Source: Peteryoungia aggregata LMG 23059 (lineage in GTDB: Bacteria > Pseudomonadota > Alphaproteobacteria > Rhizobiales > Rhizobiaceae). Taken from it: DNA of 64,000 nt. The stretch is from positions 309,821 through 373,820 of the forward strand of contig NZ_JAUSUW010000006.1 of assembly GCF_030814435.1 (NCBI RefSeq). Direction: 5' to 3'. Shown here piece after piece: positions 1 to 8,384 of this stretch. The number at the start of each line of letters is the position of its first letter. The stretch's first letter is position 1. The position numbers were made by a program, and so were the translations under genes. The notes beneath the pieces are model-generated. The model was given only the letters and a program-made list of their open reading frames with translations. It was not told the DNA's origin and did not search any database.

Positions 1-1
1 C

Positions 2-1327
2 GATGTTCCCATGGATGTGGAATTGATCGAGCCGATCCGGCGCGGCGCCGGCGAGGTGGAGCGCCAGCGCATTGTCACGGCGACCCTCGACAACGCGATG
101 CGGGAAAAGCTGGTGCCCGGGCTCGGTGACATCGTCGATGGACCGCTGAAATTCGAACTGCGGCGCGTCGATGACAACAAGCAGGCCGCTTCCGTCGATC
201 TTCGCTCGGCGACGCTCACCATACCGTGGATCGGTTGGTCGAAAGGGCAGGGGATCGCGGCGACAGCAAAGTTCGAATTGTCAAAAAGTGGCGATCAGTC
301 ACTGATCGAGAAGTTTGTCCTCGACGGTGATGGCTTTGGCGCCGTGGGTGAGATGTCCGCCAATGACAAGGGCCTGGTTGCCGCCAAATTCTCGCGCGTG
401 CGGCTGTCCGCCGAAGATGACGTATCGCTCACCGTGCGCGTCAACAAGGGTGTCTACACGGTCGTGGCCAACGGGCGGGCCTTTGACGCCCGATCGCTGA
501 TTTCGACGGTCCAGAGGCCGGCGCAGAGCCGGTCCGGTACTGTCGCGACGCGGACCTCGCTGCGTGTCGAGGGGCAGTTCGAACGCATTCTCGGCTTCGG
601 CGGCGAACAGCTTTCCGGCGTTTCACTTGTCTACGCCTCCAGCAAGGGGCGGCTCAATGCCGTCGATTTTTCCGGGGTTACTGGCAGCGGCCAGGCGCTG
701 GTTGGCAAGCTACGTCAGGCGGAGGGGCCGCGGGAATTGTCGGTGACGACGAGTGACGCGGGTGCCGTGCTGCGCTTTCTCGATACCTATAATCGGCTCG
801 GTGGCGGGCTGGCCAATATGCGCCTGACGGAGGTGCGCGAAGGTTCCTGGAGCGGCAATCTGGATCTGCGGAATTTCAGGGTCGAAAACGAAGAGCGCCT
901 GCAAAACATCGTCACGGCACCGACAGGTGCGGATGGGCGCAGCCTTAACAGCGCGGTGCGCAGCAACATCGATGTCAGTTCTGCCCGGTTTCAACGCGCC
1001 TTTGCAAGGCTCGCCGTGGTCGACGGCACGCTCAGTGTCGAGAACGGCATCGTGCGTGGCGAACAGGTGGGGGCGACCTTCCAGGGGATCGTTCGCGACA
1101 AGTCCGGGCGTATCGATCTCACCGGGACCTTCATGCCGGCCTATGGTCTGAACCGGCTGTTCGGTGAATTGCCGGTGATCGGAGCCATTCTCGGCAATGG
1201 CCGCGATCGGGGATTGCTGGGGATAACGTTCAAGCTGACTGGTGCGACTGCGAAGCCCAATCTCGTCGTCAATCCTCTGTCGATCATTGCACCCGGTGTT
1301 TTCCGGCAGATTTTCGAATTCCGTTGA
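2..1327 (+). CDS. AsmA-like / DUF3971 envelope protein, C-terminal part (5' end outside window)
   Basis: The reading frame is open from the first bases of the window, so the true start lies upstream and only about 441 residues of the C-terminal part are seen. The sequence is rich in short beta-strand-like alternations and ends with a segment resembling the AsmA_2 C-terminal region of YhdP/DUF3971 proteins: a 'TFMPAYGLNRLFGELPVIG' block, then 'GLLGITFKLTGATAKPNLVVNPLS', here split into its two halves. That ending is characteristic of large AsmA-type proteins thought to bridge the inner and outer membrane for lipid transport. The gene converges on cobK with only about 10 bases between the stops. 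The family call rests on the C-terminal pattern; the exact role is inferred. Confidence 0.75.
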   Translation, partial: DVPMDVELIEPIRRGAGEVERQRIVTATLDNAMREKLVPGLGDIVDGPLKFELRRVDDNKQAASVDLRSATLTIPWIGWSKGQGIAATAKFELSKSGDQSLIEKFVLDGDGFGAVGEMSANDKGLVAAKFSRVRLSAEDDVSLTVRVNKGVYTVVANGRAFDARSLISTVQRPAQSRSGTVATRTSLRVEGQFERILGFGGEQLSGVSLVYASSKGRLNAVDFSGVTGSGQALVGKLRQAEGPRELSVTTSDAGAVLRFLDTYNRLGGGLANMRLTEVREGSWSGNLDLRNFRVENEERLQNIVTAPTGADGRSLNSAVRSNIDVSSARFQRAFARLAVVDGTLSVENGIVRGEQVGATFQGIVRDKSGRIDLTGTFMPAYGLNRLFGELPVIGAILGNGRDRGLLGITFKLTGATAKPNLVVNPLSIIAPGVFRQIFEFR

Positions 1328-1337
1328 GGCCCATTCG

Positions 1338-2012
1338 TCAGTCGCGTTCGATGATGATCACCGGAAGTGCGAGATTGCGGGCCGCGATCAGCTTTGCATA
1401 ACCGGCCGGCCCCCCGGAATTGCGGCAGACCAGATGCGTCACGCCGTGGGCGGTGAAGAGATCCGCTTCCTGGTTCGCCGTGCTGGCCGGTTTTCCAAGA
1501 ACCACGAGATGATCGGCAAACGGCAGGGGTCCCTCCGGTGCATCGACCATTCGGATCACGAAACGGCAATCGCTTCGCGTCGTGAAGGCGTGAAGATACT
1601 GCCGACCGAGGGCGAGGAATGCGGTCGCGCCTGGCGGCAATGTCTCGGCTGCAGCCTCGAGCGATGCCACGGGTTTCCATCGGTCTCCCGGTTGCTTTTG
1701 CCAGCGGGGTCGCAGGTGCTGTTCGAGGATCACTCCGGTCATGGCACTGGCCTTGATGGCGTTTTCGCTGATGCGGTGTGCAAAGGGATGCGTCGCGTCG
1801 ATCAGCCGGCAGAAACCCTCCTGGCGCAGATAGGCGGCCAGCCCCTCGGCCCCTCCGAAGCCGCCAATCCTGACAGCACCGGCTGGCATTGCCGGATCGA
1901 TCGTCCGCCCGGCGAGCGACGTGGTGACAAGATGGCCTTCCGCGACCAGTCGTTCGGCAAGGAGGCGTGCTTCTGCCGTCCCCCCGAGAATGAGGATCCT
2001 CTGTCTCGCCAT
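1338..2012 (-). CDS. cobK: Precorrin-6A reductase CobK/CbiJ
   Basis: A 224-residue NAD(P)H-dependent reductase that reduces the macrocycle of precorrin-6A to precorrin-6B in cobalamin synthesis. The N-terminus 'RILILGGTAEARLLAERL' is the family's dinucleotide-binding loop, and 'IDATHPFAHRISENA' is the conserved substrate-side motif; length matches CobK (about 240-260). I place the start at the ATG of MARQRILIL because AGGTGA lies 7 bases upstream and overlaps the stop codon of cbiD, as in coupled translation. An ATG 18 bases further upstream is also possible. It lies directly downstream of cbiD in one minus-strand unit. Confidence 0.9.
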   Translation of the reverse strand: MARQRILILGGTAEARLLAERLVAEGHLVTTSLAGRTIDPAMPAGAVRIGGFGGAEGLAAYLRQEGFCRLIDATHPFAHRISENAIKASAMTGVILEQHLRPRWQKQPGDRWKPVASLEAAAETLPPGATAFLALGRQYLHAFTTRSDCRFVIRMVDAPEGPLPFADHLVVLGKPASTANQEADLFTAHGVTHLVCRNSGGPAGYAKLIAARNLALPVIIIERD

Positions 2013-2019
2013 CGTCGGG

Positions 2020-3156
2020 TCACCTGGCATTTGCGATGATCGTTCCCTTGCGATCGGTCACGAGGACATCGACCGTGACCCCGCTGTCCCGCAGCACGCC
2101 TTCGGCTGTTCGCTTCGCAGCCTCGGCGACCGGCTGCGCGATGTCTATCCCCGCAGCCGACAGGATCTGGAGGACTTCCAGGGCCGTATTCGCCCGCTCG
2201 ACGCTGCCACGCTGCATGTCCGTCAACAATTCACTGCCCGGCAGAGACAGAAAGAACCGATTGTCGATCTGGCTGCGGGACGAATGCAGATCGAGCGCGC
2301 CCTGGCCGAGTTTCGACATCTTGGCGAAACCACCCGCAATGGTCAGGCGCGGCACGGGATGGGCGCGGAGATATTTCAGCAATCCACCAGCAAAGTCCCC
2401 CATATCGATCAGCGCCCCCTCGGGCAGATCGTGAAAGACTTGTGCGGCTTTCTCCGAGGTCGAGCCTGTCGCGCCGAGCAGATGCGTCAGGCCTTCGGCC
2501 CGTGCCACATCGATGCCGCGGTGGATCGAATGAATCCAGGCCGCACAGGAGAAGGGGTGGACGATCCCGGTCGTGCCGAGGATCGATATGCCGCCCAAGA
2601 TGCCCAGTCTCGGATTCCATGTGTTTTCCGCGATGGTGCTGCCGCCCGGCACGGAGATCCTGATTTCCACGTCGGGTGTCACCTGATGTTGCGAGGCGAG
2701 TGCCACGATCTCGGCCGTCATCATGGCGCGGGGTACCGGATTGATCGCGGCCTCACCCACCGCGATCGGCAGGCCGGGCTTGGTCACCGTGCCGACGCCG
2801 TCGCCGGCCACAAAGCGGATGCCGCTTCCGGGAGGTAGCCGTGTGACGGTGGAGATTACGGTGGCACCATGGGTTACATCCGGATCGTCTCCTGCATCCT
2901 TGACGATGCCCGCAAACGCGCTCCCGTCGGCATAGCCTTCGGTCGCGAGGGCGAAGGCTGGCGTTTGCCCCCTCGGAAGGGTGATGGACACAGGGTCGGG
3001 GAAGTCTCGCGTCAAAAGTGCCGTGAACGCTGCCTTGGTCGCGGCCGTCGCGCAAGCGCCCGTCGTCCAGCCGGTGCGCAACGGCGCACCCTCCGGCTTG
3101 TCCAGCCGCTGGCCGTCTGCGGCGTCTCCCGTGTCTGTTCGATCAGCATCGCTCAT
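2020..3156 (-). CDS. cbiD: Cobalt-precorrin-5B (C1)-methyltransferase CbiD
   Basis: A 378-residue CbiD. The glycine- and threonine-rich N-terminal motif RTGWTTGACATAA (about residues 27-39) is the family signature, and 'LGTTGIVHPFS' further on is also conserved. CbiD methylates C1 of the corrin ring with loss of the C20 fragment. It belongs to the so-called anaerobic route, but in many alphaproteobacteria it stands in for CobF. I take the internal ATG of MSDADRTD as start; an in-frame ATG 45 bases upstream would add an unconserved leader. It is divergent from cobA, about 107 bases apart, and precedes cobK. Confidence 0.92.
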   Translation of the reverse strand: MSDADRTDTGDAADGQRLDKPEGAPLRTGWTTGACATAATKAAFTALLTRDFPDPVSITLPRGQTPAFALATEGYADGSAFAGIVKDAGDDPDVTHGATVISTVTRLPPGSGIRFVAGDGVGTVTKPGLPIAVGEAAINPVPRAMMTAEIVALASQHQVTPDVEIRISVPGGSTIAENTWNPRLGILGGISILGTTGIVHPFSCAAWIHSIHRGIDVARAEGLTHLLGATGSTSEKAAQVFHDLPEGALIDMGDFAGGLLKYLRAHPVPRLTIAGGFAKMSKLGQGALDLHSSRSQIDNRFFLSLPGSELLTDMQRGSVERANTALEVLQILSAAGIDIAQPVAEAAKRTAEGVLRDSGVTVDVLVTDRKGTIIANAR

Positions 3157-3263
3157 GGCTTGCTTATAGGCGAGCCGGTGGTCGGGCGGAAGGCTCGCCA
3201 TGAGCTATCGGGGCTGGAAACTGCCTCATCGGAATTGCAATTTTGCCGGACGGGGCCTAGACC

Positions 3264-4121
3264 ATGGACATGAGTGACACGATGCGTCTTGCCCTGCCCA
3301 TGAGCCTGCCGGGCCTCGAGCCTGGCCATGTCTGGCTTGCCGGGGCAGGCCCTGGCGATCCTGGGCTGCTGACCTTGCTGGCCGCCAAGAGTCTCTCGGA
3401 GGCCGACGTGATCGTGCATGACGCGCTTGTCAACGAGGATTGCCTGAGATTGGCCCGAACCGGTGCCGTGCTCGAATATGCGGGCAAGCGCGGTGGAAAG
3501 CCTTCCGCCAAACAACGCGATATTTCATTGCGGCTCGTCGAACTTGCCAAGGCTGGTCATCGCGTTCTGCGCCTCAAGGGGGGCGACCCCTTCGTCTTCG
3601 GTCGTGGGGGCGAGGAGGCCCTGACACTGATCGAATATGGTGTTCCGTTTCGCATCGTGCCTGGTATCACCGCAGGCATCGGCGGTCTCGCCTATGCAGG
3701 CATTCCCGTCACCCACAGGGAAGTCAACCACGCCGTGACGTTCCTGACAGGCCATGATTCCTCCGGCGTTGTTCCCGACCGGATCGACTGGGAGGCCATC
3801 GGACGCGGATCGCCCGTCATCGTCATGTATATGGCGATGAAGCACATGGGGCAGATCACCGCCAATCTGATCTCTGCCGGACGCAGGCCGGACGAGGCGG
3901 TGGCCTTCGTCTGCAATGCGGCGACCCCGCAGCAAAGTGTGCTGGAGACGACACTCGGGCGCGCCGAGGCGGACATGATCGCGGCCGGCATCGAGCCACC
4001 CGCCATCGTCGTCATCGGCGATGTTGTGCGGCTTCGTCCCTCGCTTGACTGGCTGGGTGCCCTGTCCGGGCGCAAGCTCATGCCCGATCCGTTTGCCGTG
4101 GACCGGAAAGACACGGCATGA
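3264..4121 (+). CDS. cobA: Uroporphyrinogen-III C-methyltransferase CobA (SUMT)
   Basis: A 285-residue S-adenosylmethionine-dependent methylase that converts uroporphyrinogen III to precorrin-2, the entry step to cobalamin (and sirohaem). It has the tetrapyrrole methylase loop GAGPGDPGLLT (about residues 27-37), 'VIVHDALV', the SAM-contact motif GGDPFVFGRGGEE (about 106-118) and the 'GITAGIGGLAYAGIPVTHR' block. Length matches stand-alone SUMT rather than the CysG fusion. A second ATG six bases into the frame is an alternative start. The stop overlaps the start of cobB (ATGA), so the plus-strand cob genes are translationally coupled. Confidence 0.95.
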   Translation: MDMSDTMRLALPMSLPGLEPGHVWLAGAGPGDPGLLTLLAAKSLSEADVIVHDALVNEDCLRLARTGAVLEYAGKRGGKPSAKQRDISLRLVELAKAGHRVLRLKGGDPFVFGRGGEEALTLIEYGVPFRIVPGITAGIGGLAYAGIPVTHREVNHAVTFLTGHDSSGVVPDRIDWEAIGRGSPVIVMYMAMKHMGQITANLISAGRRPDEAVAFVCNAATPQQSVLETTLGRAEADMIAAGIEPPAIVVIGDVVRLRPSLDWLGALSGRKLMPDPFAVDRKDTA

Positions 4122-5422
4122 GCGGACTGCTGATTGCCGCGCCGGCCTCCGGTTCCGGCAAGACGGTGGTGACGCTTGGACTGATGCGGGCGCTTCGTCG
4201 CCGTGGCCTCTGCGTGGCACCCGGAAAGGCCGGGCCTGACTATATCGATCCGGCGTTCCATGCGGCCGCAAGCGGTGCTGCCTGTTTCAACTTCGATCCC
4301 TGGGCCATGCGGCCAGCCCTGCTGCGGGCGCAGGCCGGGCAGCTGGCCGCGTCTGGCGTGCTTGTGATTGAAGCGATGATGGGGCTGTTCGATGGGGCCG
4401 CTGACGGGACTGGCAGCGCCGGGGATCTCGCGGCGTCGCTGTCACTCTGCGTGGTGCTGGTGGTCGATTGCGGGCGCACCTCGCAATCCGTTGCCGCGCT
4501 AGTGACCGGTTTTGCCCGGTTTCGTCATGATGTCCGCGTTGCGGGTGTCGTGCTCAACCGTGTCGGCAGCGATCGGCACGAGGCGATGCTACGCGCGGCC
4601 ATGGCACAGACGGAGGTCCCCGTTCTGGGCTGCCTGCGGACGGATCCGAAATTTTCGCTGCCGGAGAGGCATCTTGGTCTTGTTCAGGCCGGTGAACATG
4701 CGGCTCTAGAAACCTTCATCGAAGGGGCGGCCGATGCCGTTGAGAGCGGCGTGGATCTGGATGCACTGCTGGCCCTGTCAAAACATGCGGCGCTGGATTG
4801 CCCGGTGGGGGCGGTGGACGGTCTCCCGCCACCCGGTCAACGGGTTGCCGTCGCTCGCGACGTAGCCTTCGCCTTTTCCTATCCCCATCTGCTCGAGGGC
4901 TGGCGCCGGCAGGGCGCGGAACTGTCCTTCTTTTCTCCGCTCGCTGACGAGGCGCCGGCGGTAGACGTCGATGCCATCTACCTGCCCGGCGGCTATCCGG
5001 AGCTGCATGCCGGCATCCTGGCACAGGCCGCGCATTTTCGCTCCGGCATGGGTTCCGCGGCGGGGCGAGGCCTTCGAATCTACGGGGAATGCGGGGGATA
5101 CATGGTGCTCGGAGAGGGGCTTGTTGATGCCGATGGGCATCGCCACGCCATGCTCGGCCTTCTGCCGCTGGTGACGAGCTATGCGGTTCGCAAGCGGCAT
5201 CTCGGCTATCGGCGCTTACGTTCGCTCGCACCGGATCTGTTGTCCGGCTGCTACTGCGGCCATGAGTTCCACTATTCGACCGTCGTGTCGGAAGGTCGCG
5301 GAGACCGGTTGTTCGAGGCTGAGGATGCGCTTGGTGAAACGCTTGGTGAGGTCGGCCTGCGGCGCGGATCTGTTGCCGGATCCTACATGCACCTGATCGA
5401 CCTTGCGGGGGATCGACCATGA
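4118..5422 (+). CDS. cobB: Cobyrinic (hydrogenobyrinic) acid a,c-diamide synthase CobB
   Basis: A 434-residue ATP- and glutamine-dependent amidase that amidates side chains a and c of the corrin. The N-terminal P-loop APASGSGKT (residues 8-16) starts a dethiobiotin-synthetase-like ATPase domain, followed by 'GPDYIDPAFH'. The C-terminal half is a class I glutamine amidotransferase, with YLPGGYPE and the nucleophile in YGECGGYMVLGE (Cys at about residue 325). Length is typical for CobB. The start overlaps the stop of cobA and its own stop overlaps the start of cobC, both by four bases. Confidence 0.95.
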   Translation: MSGLLIAAPASGSGKTVVTLGLMRALRRRGLCVAPGKAGPDYIDPAFHAAASGAACFNFDPWAMRPALLRAQAGQLAASGVLVIEAMMGLFDGAADGTGSAGDLAASLSLCVVLVVDCGRTSQSVAALVTGFARFRHDVRVAGVVLNRVGSDRHEAMLRAAMAQTEVPVLGCLRTDPKFSLPERHLGLVQAGEHAALETFIEGAADAVESGVDLDALLALSKHAALDCPVGAVDGLPPPGQRVAVARDVAFAFSYPHLLEGWRRQGAELSFFSPLADEAPAVDVDAIYLPGGYPELHAGILAQAAHFRSGMGSAAGRGLRIYGECGGYMVLGEGLVDADGHRHAMLGLLPLVTSYAVRKRHLGYRRLRSLAPDLLSGCYCGHEFHYSTVVSEGRGDRLFEAEDALGETLGEVGLRRGSVAGSYMHLIDLAGDRP

Positions 5423-6423
5423 ACGGGCCGATTCAACACGGCGGCGGGCTCGCCGCAGCCGCATCGCAGTTTGGTGGCCGGATCGAGGACTGGCTCGATC
5501 TTTCCACCGGTATCAATCCGTGCCCGGTCGCCTTGCCCGAGATCCCGATGCGCGTCTGGCACCGCTTGCCGGATCAGGAGCGGGAGATGGCGGCGCGCGT
5601 GGCTGCAAGGCATTATTACCGCTCCGGAACGCGGCTGCCCGTGCCAGTGCCCGGGACGCAGGCGGTGATCCAGCTTTTGCCGAAGCTTGTTCCTGAAGGT
5701 GTTCGTGTCGCCGTGGTCTCCCCCACCTATGGGGAATATGTCCGTGCCTTCAAGCTTGCGGGGCTTGCGGTAGACGCGGTTCAGGACCTGTCGGAAATCA
5801 CGGCTGCTCATGGGCTGGTGGTGGTGGTCAATCCGAACAATCCGGATGGCCGCCTGTTCGCTCGGGATGAACTCCGGGCACTCGCCGCCGCGATTGATAG
5901 GCGGCATGGTTATCTTGTCGTTGACGAAGCTTTCGGCGACATGCATCCCGAACAGAGCATGGCGGCGGAGCGACTGGCAAACCTCATCGTGTTCCGCTCC
6001 TTCGGCAAGTTCTTCGGGCTTGCCGGTGTGCGTCTCGGCTTCGTCATCGCCGCAGACAGCGTGACCGCGCGTTTTTCGGAATGGCTCGGTCCCTGGGCGG
6101 TCTCGGGGCCGGCGCTTGTGGTTGCCGAACAACTGATGTCTTCTGATACGGATGTGATCCGTGACCGTATCATGCAGCGTTTGCAGGGGCTCGATCAGGC
6201 TCTAGGCGAGGCTGGCCTTGTGGTGCGCGGCGGCGCCGACCTGTTTCGGCTGGTCGAGGATAGAGAAGCCGAAGCGCTGCATCACCACCTGTGCTGCCAT
6301 CACATCCTGACCCGCAAGTTTGACTATCGGCCGGACTGGCTGCGCTTCGGGCTTGCACCGGACGCGGGAGGTGATGCCCGCCTGCTGGCCGCACTGAAGA
6401 TGTTCCAAAGGACAGATAAATGA
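5419..6423 (+). CDS. cobC: Threonine-phosphate decarboxylase CobC
   Basis: A 334-residue PLP enzyme of the aminotransferase fold. It supplies (R)-1-amino-2-propanol phosphate for the nucleotide loop by decarboxylating L-threonine phosphate. It has the conserved 'HGGGLAAAASQFGG' start, VNPNNPDGR, VVDEAFGDM with the PLP-contact Asp, and the Schiff-base lysine in FGKFFGLAGVRLGF (about residue 197). The name follows the Pseudomonas denitrificans scheme used in rhizobia; the Salmonella equivalent is CobD. Four-base overlaps with cobB upstream and cobD downstream indicate one operon. Confidence 0.92.
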   Translation: MNGPIQHGGGLAAAASQFGGRIEDWLDLSTGINPCPVALPEIPMRVWHRLPDQEREMAARVAARHYYRSGTRLPVPVPGTQAVIQLLPKLVPEGVRVAVVSPTYGEYVRAFKLAGLAVDAVQDLSEITAAHGLVVVVNPNNPDGRLFARDELRALAAAIDRRHGYLVVDEAFGDMHPEQSMAAERLANLIVFRSFGKFFGLAGVRLGFVIAADSVTARFSEWLGPWAVSGPALVVAEQLMSSDTDVIRDRIMQRLQGLDQALGEAGLVVRGGADLFRLVEDREAEALHHHLCCHHILTRKFDYRPDWLRFGLAPDAGGDARLLAALKMFQRTDK

Positions 6424-7397
6424 GCCACCTGCTGCTGCTTCTGGCCGCCATCGTGCTGGATCGGATCGTCGGTGATCCGCCGTGGCTCTGGCAGCGCGTT
6501 CCGCATCCCGTGGTCGTCTTCGGCAAGGCGATCGATTTTCTGGAGAAGCCGCTCAATCGCACCACTTTCACGGCGGAGGGCCGTCGACTGAACGGCGTTT
6601 TTGCGATCCTTGTTCTGCTCGGTGCGTCTGCCGCCTGCGGCATGATCCTGTCATCGGTCTTCGACCATCTCGGTGCCGTCGGCATTTTGCTCGAGGTCGT
6701 CGTTGTCGCAGTCTTCCTGGCGCAGAAGAGCCTTGGTGACCATGTGCAGGCGGTTGCAGATGGTCTCCGGCGGGAGGGACTGGAGGGCGGACGTCGCGCG
6801 GTTGCAATGATCGTCGGTCGAGATCCCAGGACGCTGGACGAGCCTGGCGTCTGCCGTGCTGCGATCGAGAGCCTGTCCGAGAATTTCGCCGACGGCGTCG
6901 TGGCGCCGGTGTTCTGGTATGCTGTCGCAGGACTGCCGGGCATCTTGGCTTACAAGATGCTCAACACCGCCGATTCGATGATCGGCCACAAGAACGAGCG
7001 CTTCCTCCATTTCGGCTGGGCGTCCGCCCGGCTCGATGACCTCGCCAACTGGCCGGCGGCAAGGCTCTCCGCAAGTCTCATTGCGGTGGCCGCTGCGGTG
7101 CGGCTTGGGGCGGCAGCCGGTCGGCGGGCCCAGTCTGCCGCGCTCCGCGACAGCGGCTTGCATCGGTCGCCCAATTCCGGCTGGCCCGAGGCGGCCATGG
7201 CAGGTGCCCTCGATCTGCAACTCGCAGGACCGCGCGTCTATGGCGGTGTGCGTGTGAGCGAGCCGATGATGCATGCGGCCGGACGCGGCGATGCCGGGCC
7301 CGAAGACATTCGGATCGGCATTCGCCTTTTCTACACGGCATGCACGATCATGGCAGGCCTGGTGGGCCTGCTCTGGTTTCTTGTGCGGATAGTCTAG
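6420..7397 (+). CDS. cobD: Adenosylcobinamide-phosphate synthase CobD (CbiB)
   Basis: A 325-residue integral membrane protein that joins the aminopropanol arm to adenosylcobyric acid. The N-terminal family block 'LDRIVGDPPWLWQRVPHPVVVFG' appears here as LDRIVGDP, then RVPHPVVVFG; 'RDPRTLDEPGVCRAAIES' and 'ENFADGVVAPVFWYA' follow, then 'NTADSMIGHKNERF'. Several hydrophobic segments are present. It is the last gene of the plus-strand cob operon and overlaps cobC by four bases. The next gene, fnrN, converges on it. Confidence 0.95.
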   Translation: MSHLLLLLAAIVLDRIVGDPPWLWQRVPHPVVVFGKAIDFLEKPLNRTTFTAEGRRLNGVFAILVLLGASAACGMILSSVFDHLGAVGILLEVVVVAVFLAQKSLGDHVQAVADGLRREGLEGGRRAVAMIVGRDPRTLDEPGVCRAAIESLSENFADGVVAPVFWYAVAGLPGILAYKMLNTADSMIGHKNERFLHFGWASARLDDLANWPAARLSASLIAVAAAVRLGAAAGRRAQSAALRDSGLHRSPNSGWPEAAMAGALDLQLAGPRVYGGVRVSEPMMHAAGRGDAGPEDIRIGIRLFYTACTIMAGLVGLLWFLVRIV

Positions 7398-7467
7398 AAA
7401 TACCGGAGCAACGCTGCAACTGCGTCGGGCGGCGGGCAGTCTGGATTAACTGGGGGCGCTGGTCGGT

Positions 7468-8199
7468 TCAGTCGATACCAGCCGCGTCGCGCAGGCGTTC
7501 GAGCTTCGGCACGATCACATGGCGATTGTTTTCGATGACGATCACGCCATCTTTGCGGAGCTTTGTCATCTGGCGACTCACGGTCTCGATCGTCAGGCCG
7601 AGGAAGTCGGCGATGTCGGCACGCGACAGCGGCAGGTCGAAGGTCTGGGCACCCTCGCGTTCCGGATCGATGTGAGTCGCGATCAGGTAGAGGAAGCTTG
7701 CTACCTTCTCCTGGGCCGTCTTGCGCCCCAAAGTCAGCATCCAGTCGCGGGCTTCATCGAGCTCCTTCAGCGACTGGGCGTGCAGTTTGCGCTCCATGTC
7801 CGGAACCTCGCCAACCATGCGGTCGACGATGTTGCGCGGGAAGGTGCAGATCTCGGTATCGGTCGCGGCTTCCGCCGTGATCGTGCTTTCGCCGAGGAAG
7901 GGGCGACCCAGGAAGTCGGGGGCAAACTGCAGGCCGACGATCTGCTGGCGGCCGTCCGCCATCATCTTCGACAGCTTGATCACACCCTTCAGGATATTGC
8001 TGTAACTGCCGACCTGCTCGCCCTGACCGATCACTTCGTTGCCGGCATCGACGCGTCGGCGAATCGAGTGACGGTTGAGTTCGACCAGCTGGGCCGAGGT
8101 GAGCACCGAGCAGAGGCCGCCGTGACGGGCTTCGCAGGAACGGCAGACCACTGGAGCCTCGCATTCCGGGAGGTTTTTTCTGTAGGTGTCCATGGTCAA
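7468..8199 (-). CDS. fnrN: Oxygen-sensing Crp/Fnr regulator FnrN
   Basis: A 243-residue Crp/Fnr protein. The N-terminus carries Cys19-x2-Cys22-x7-Cys30, and a further Cys (TEICTFP) lies near residue 118, as expected of FnrN/FixK-type proteins that hold an oxygen-labile [4Fe-4S] cluster. Cys13 is extra. A cAMP-binding-like beta-roll follows, then a C-terminal winged helix with LSRADIADFLGLTIETVSRQ, whose E-x2-SR residues recognise the TTGAT half-site. It is divergent from hemN. The anaerobox at 8305-8318 lies in the shared region, 106 bases before its start, so autoregulation is plausible. Anaeroboxes before ccoN and ccoG mark likely targets within this window. Confidence 0.9.
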   Translation of the reverse strand: MTMDTYRKNLPECEAPVVCRSCEARHGGLCSVLTSAQLVELNRHSIRRRVDAGNEVIGQGEQVGSYSNILKGVIKLSKMMADGRQQIVGLQFAPDFLGRPFLGESTITAEAATDTEICTFPRNIVDRMVGEVPDMERKLHAQSLKELDEARDWMLTLGRKTAQEKVASFLYLIATHIDPEREGAQTFDLPLSRADIADFLGLTIETVSRQMTKLRKDGVIVIENNRHVIVPKLERLRDAAGID

Positions 8200-8304
8200 G
8201 CCATCCCGTCAGACCGCTCGGCGCCACGAGGGCTGCGTCCGGTCGAGTGCCCTCCTCGGGCCGCTGAGTTTCAATAAACTCTACGTGAGAAATGTATCAG
8301 CAAA

Positions 8305-8318
8305 TTGATCGAAGTCAA
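8305..8318. promoter_or_regulatory. Anaerobox (Fnr/FixK site) between fnrN and hemN
   Basis: TTGAT-CGAA-GTCAA matches the Fnr/FixK consensus TTGAT-N4-ATCAA at 9 of 10 fixed positions. Its centre is about 73 bases before the hemN ATG, which puts it near the -41.5 class I/II position if the hemN transcript begins around 8353. It also lies 106 bases before fnrN. FnrN encoded next door is the obvious ligand. Confidence 0.8.
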
Positions 8319-8384
8319 AGGCCACAATCTCTGACGGCGCTATCTTTGGTCGTAGCTCGACACATCTCAAGGCAGCGCAAAGTC

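Noticed and set aside
3157..3263. Possible cobalamin riboswitch between cbiD and cobA
   Set aside because: The 107-base gap is too short for a B12 riboswitch and I see no B12-box sequence; one could lie outside the window.
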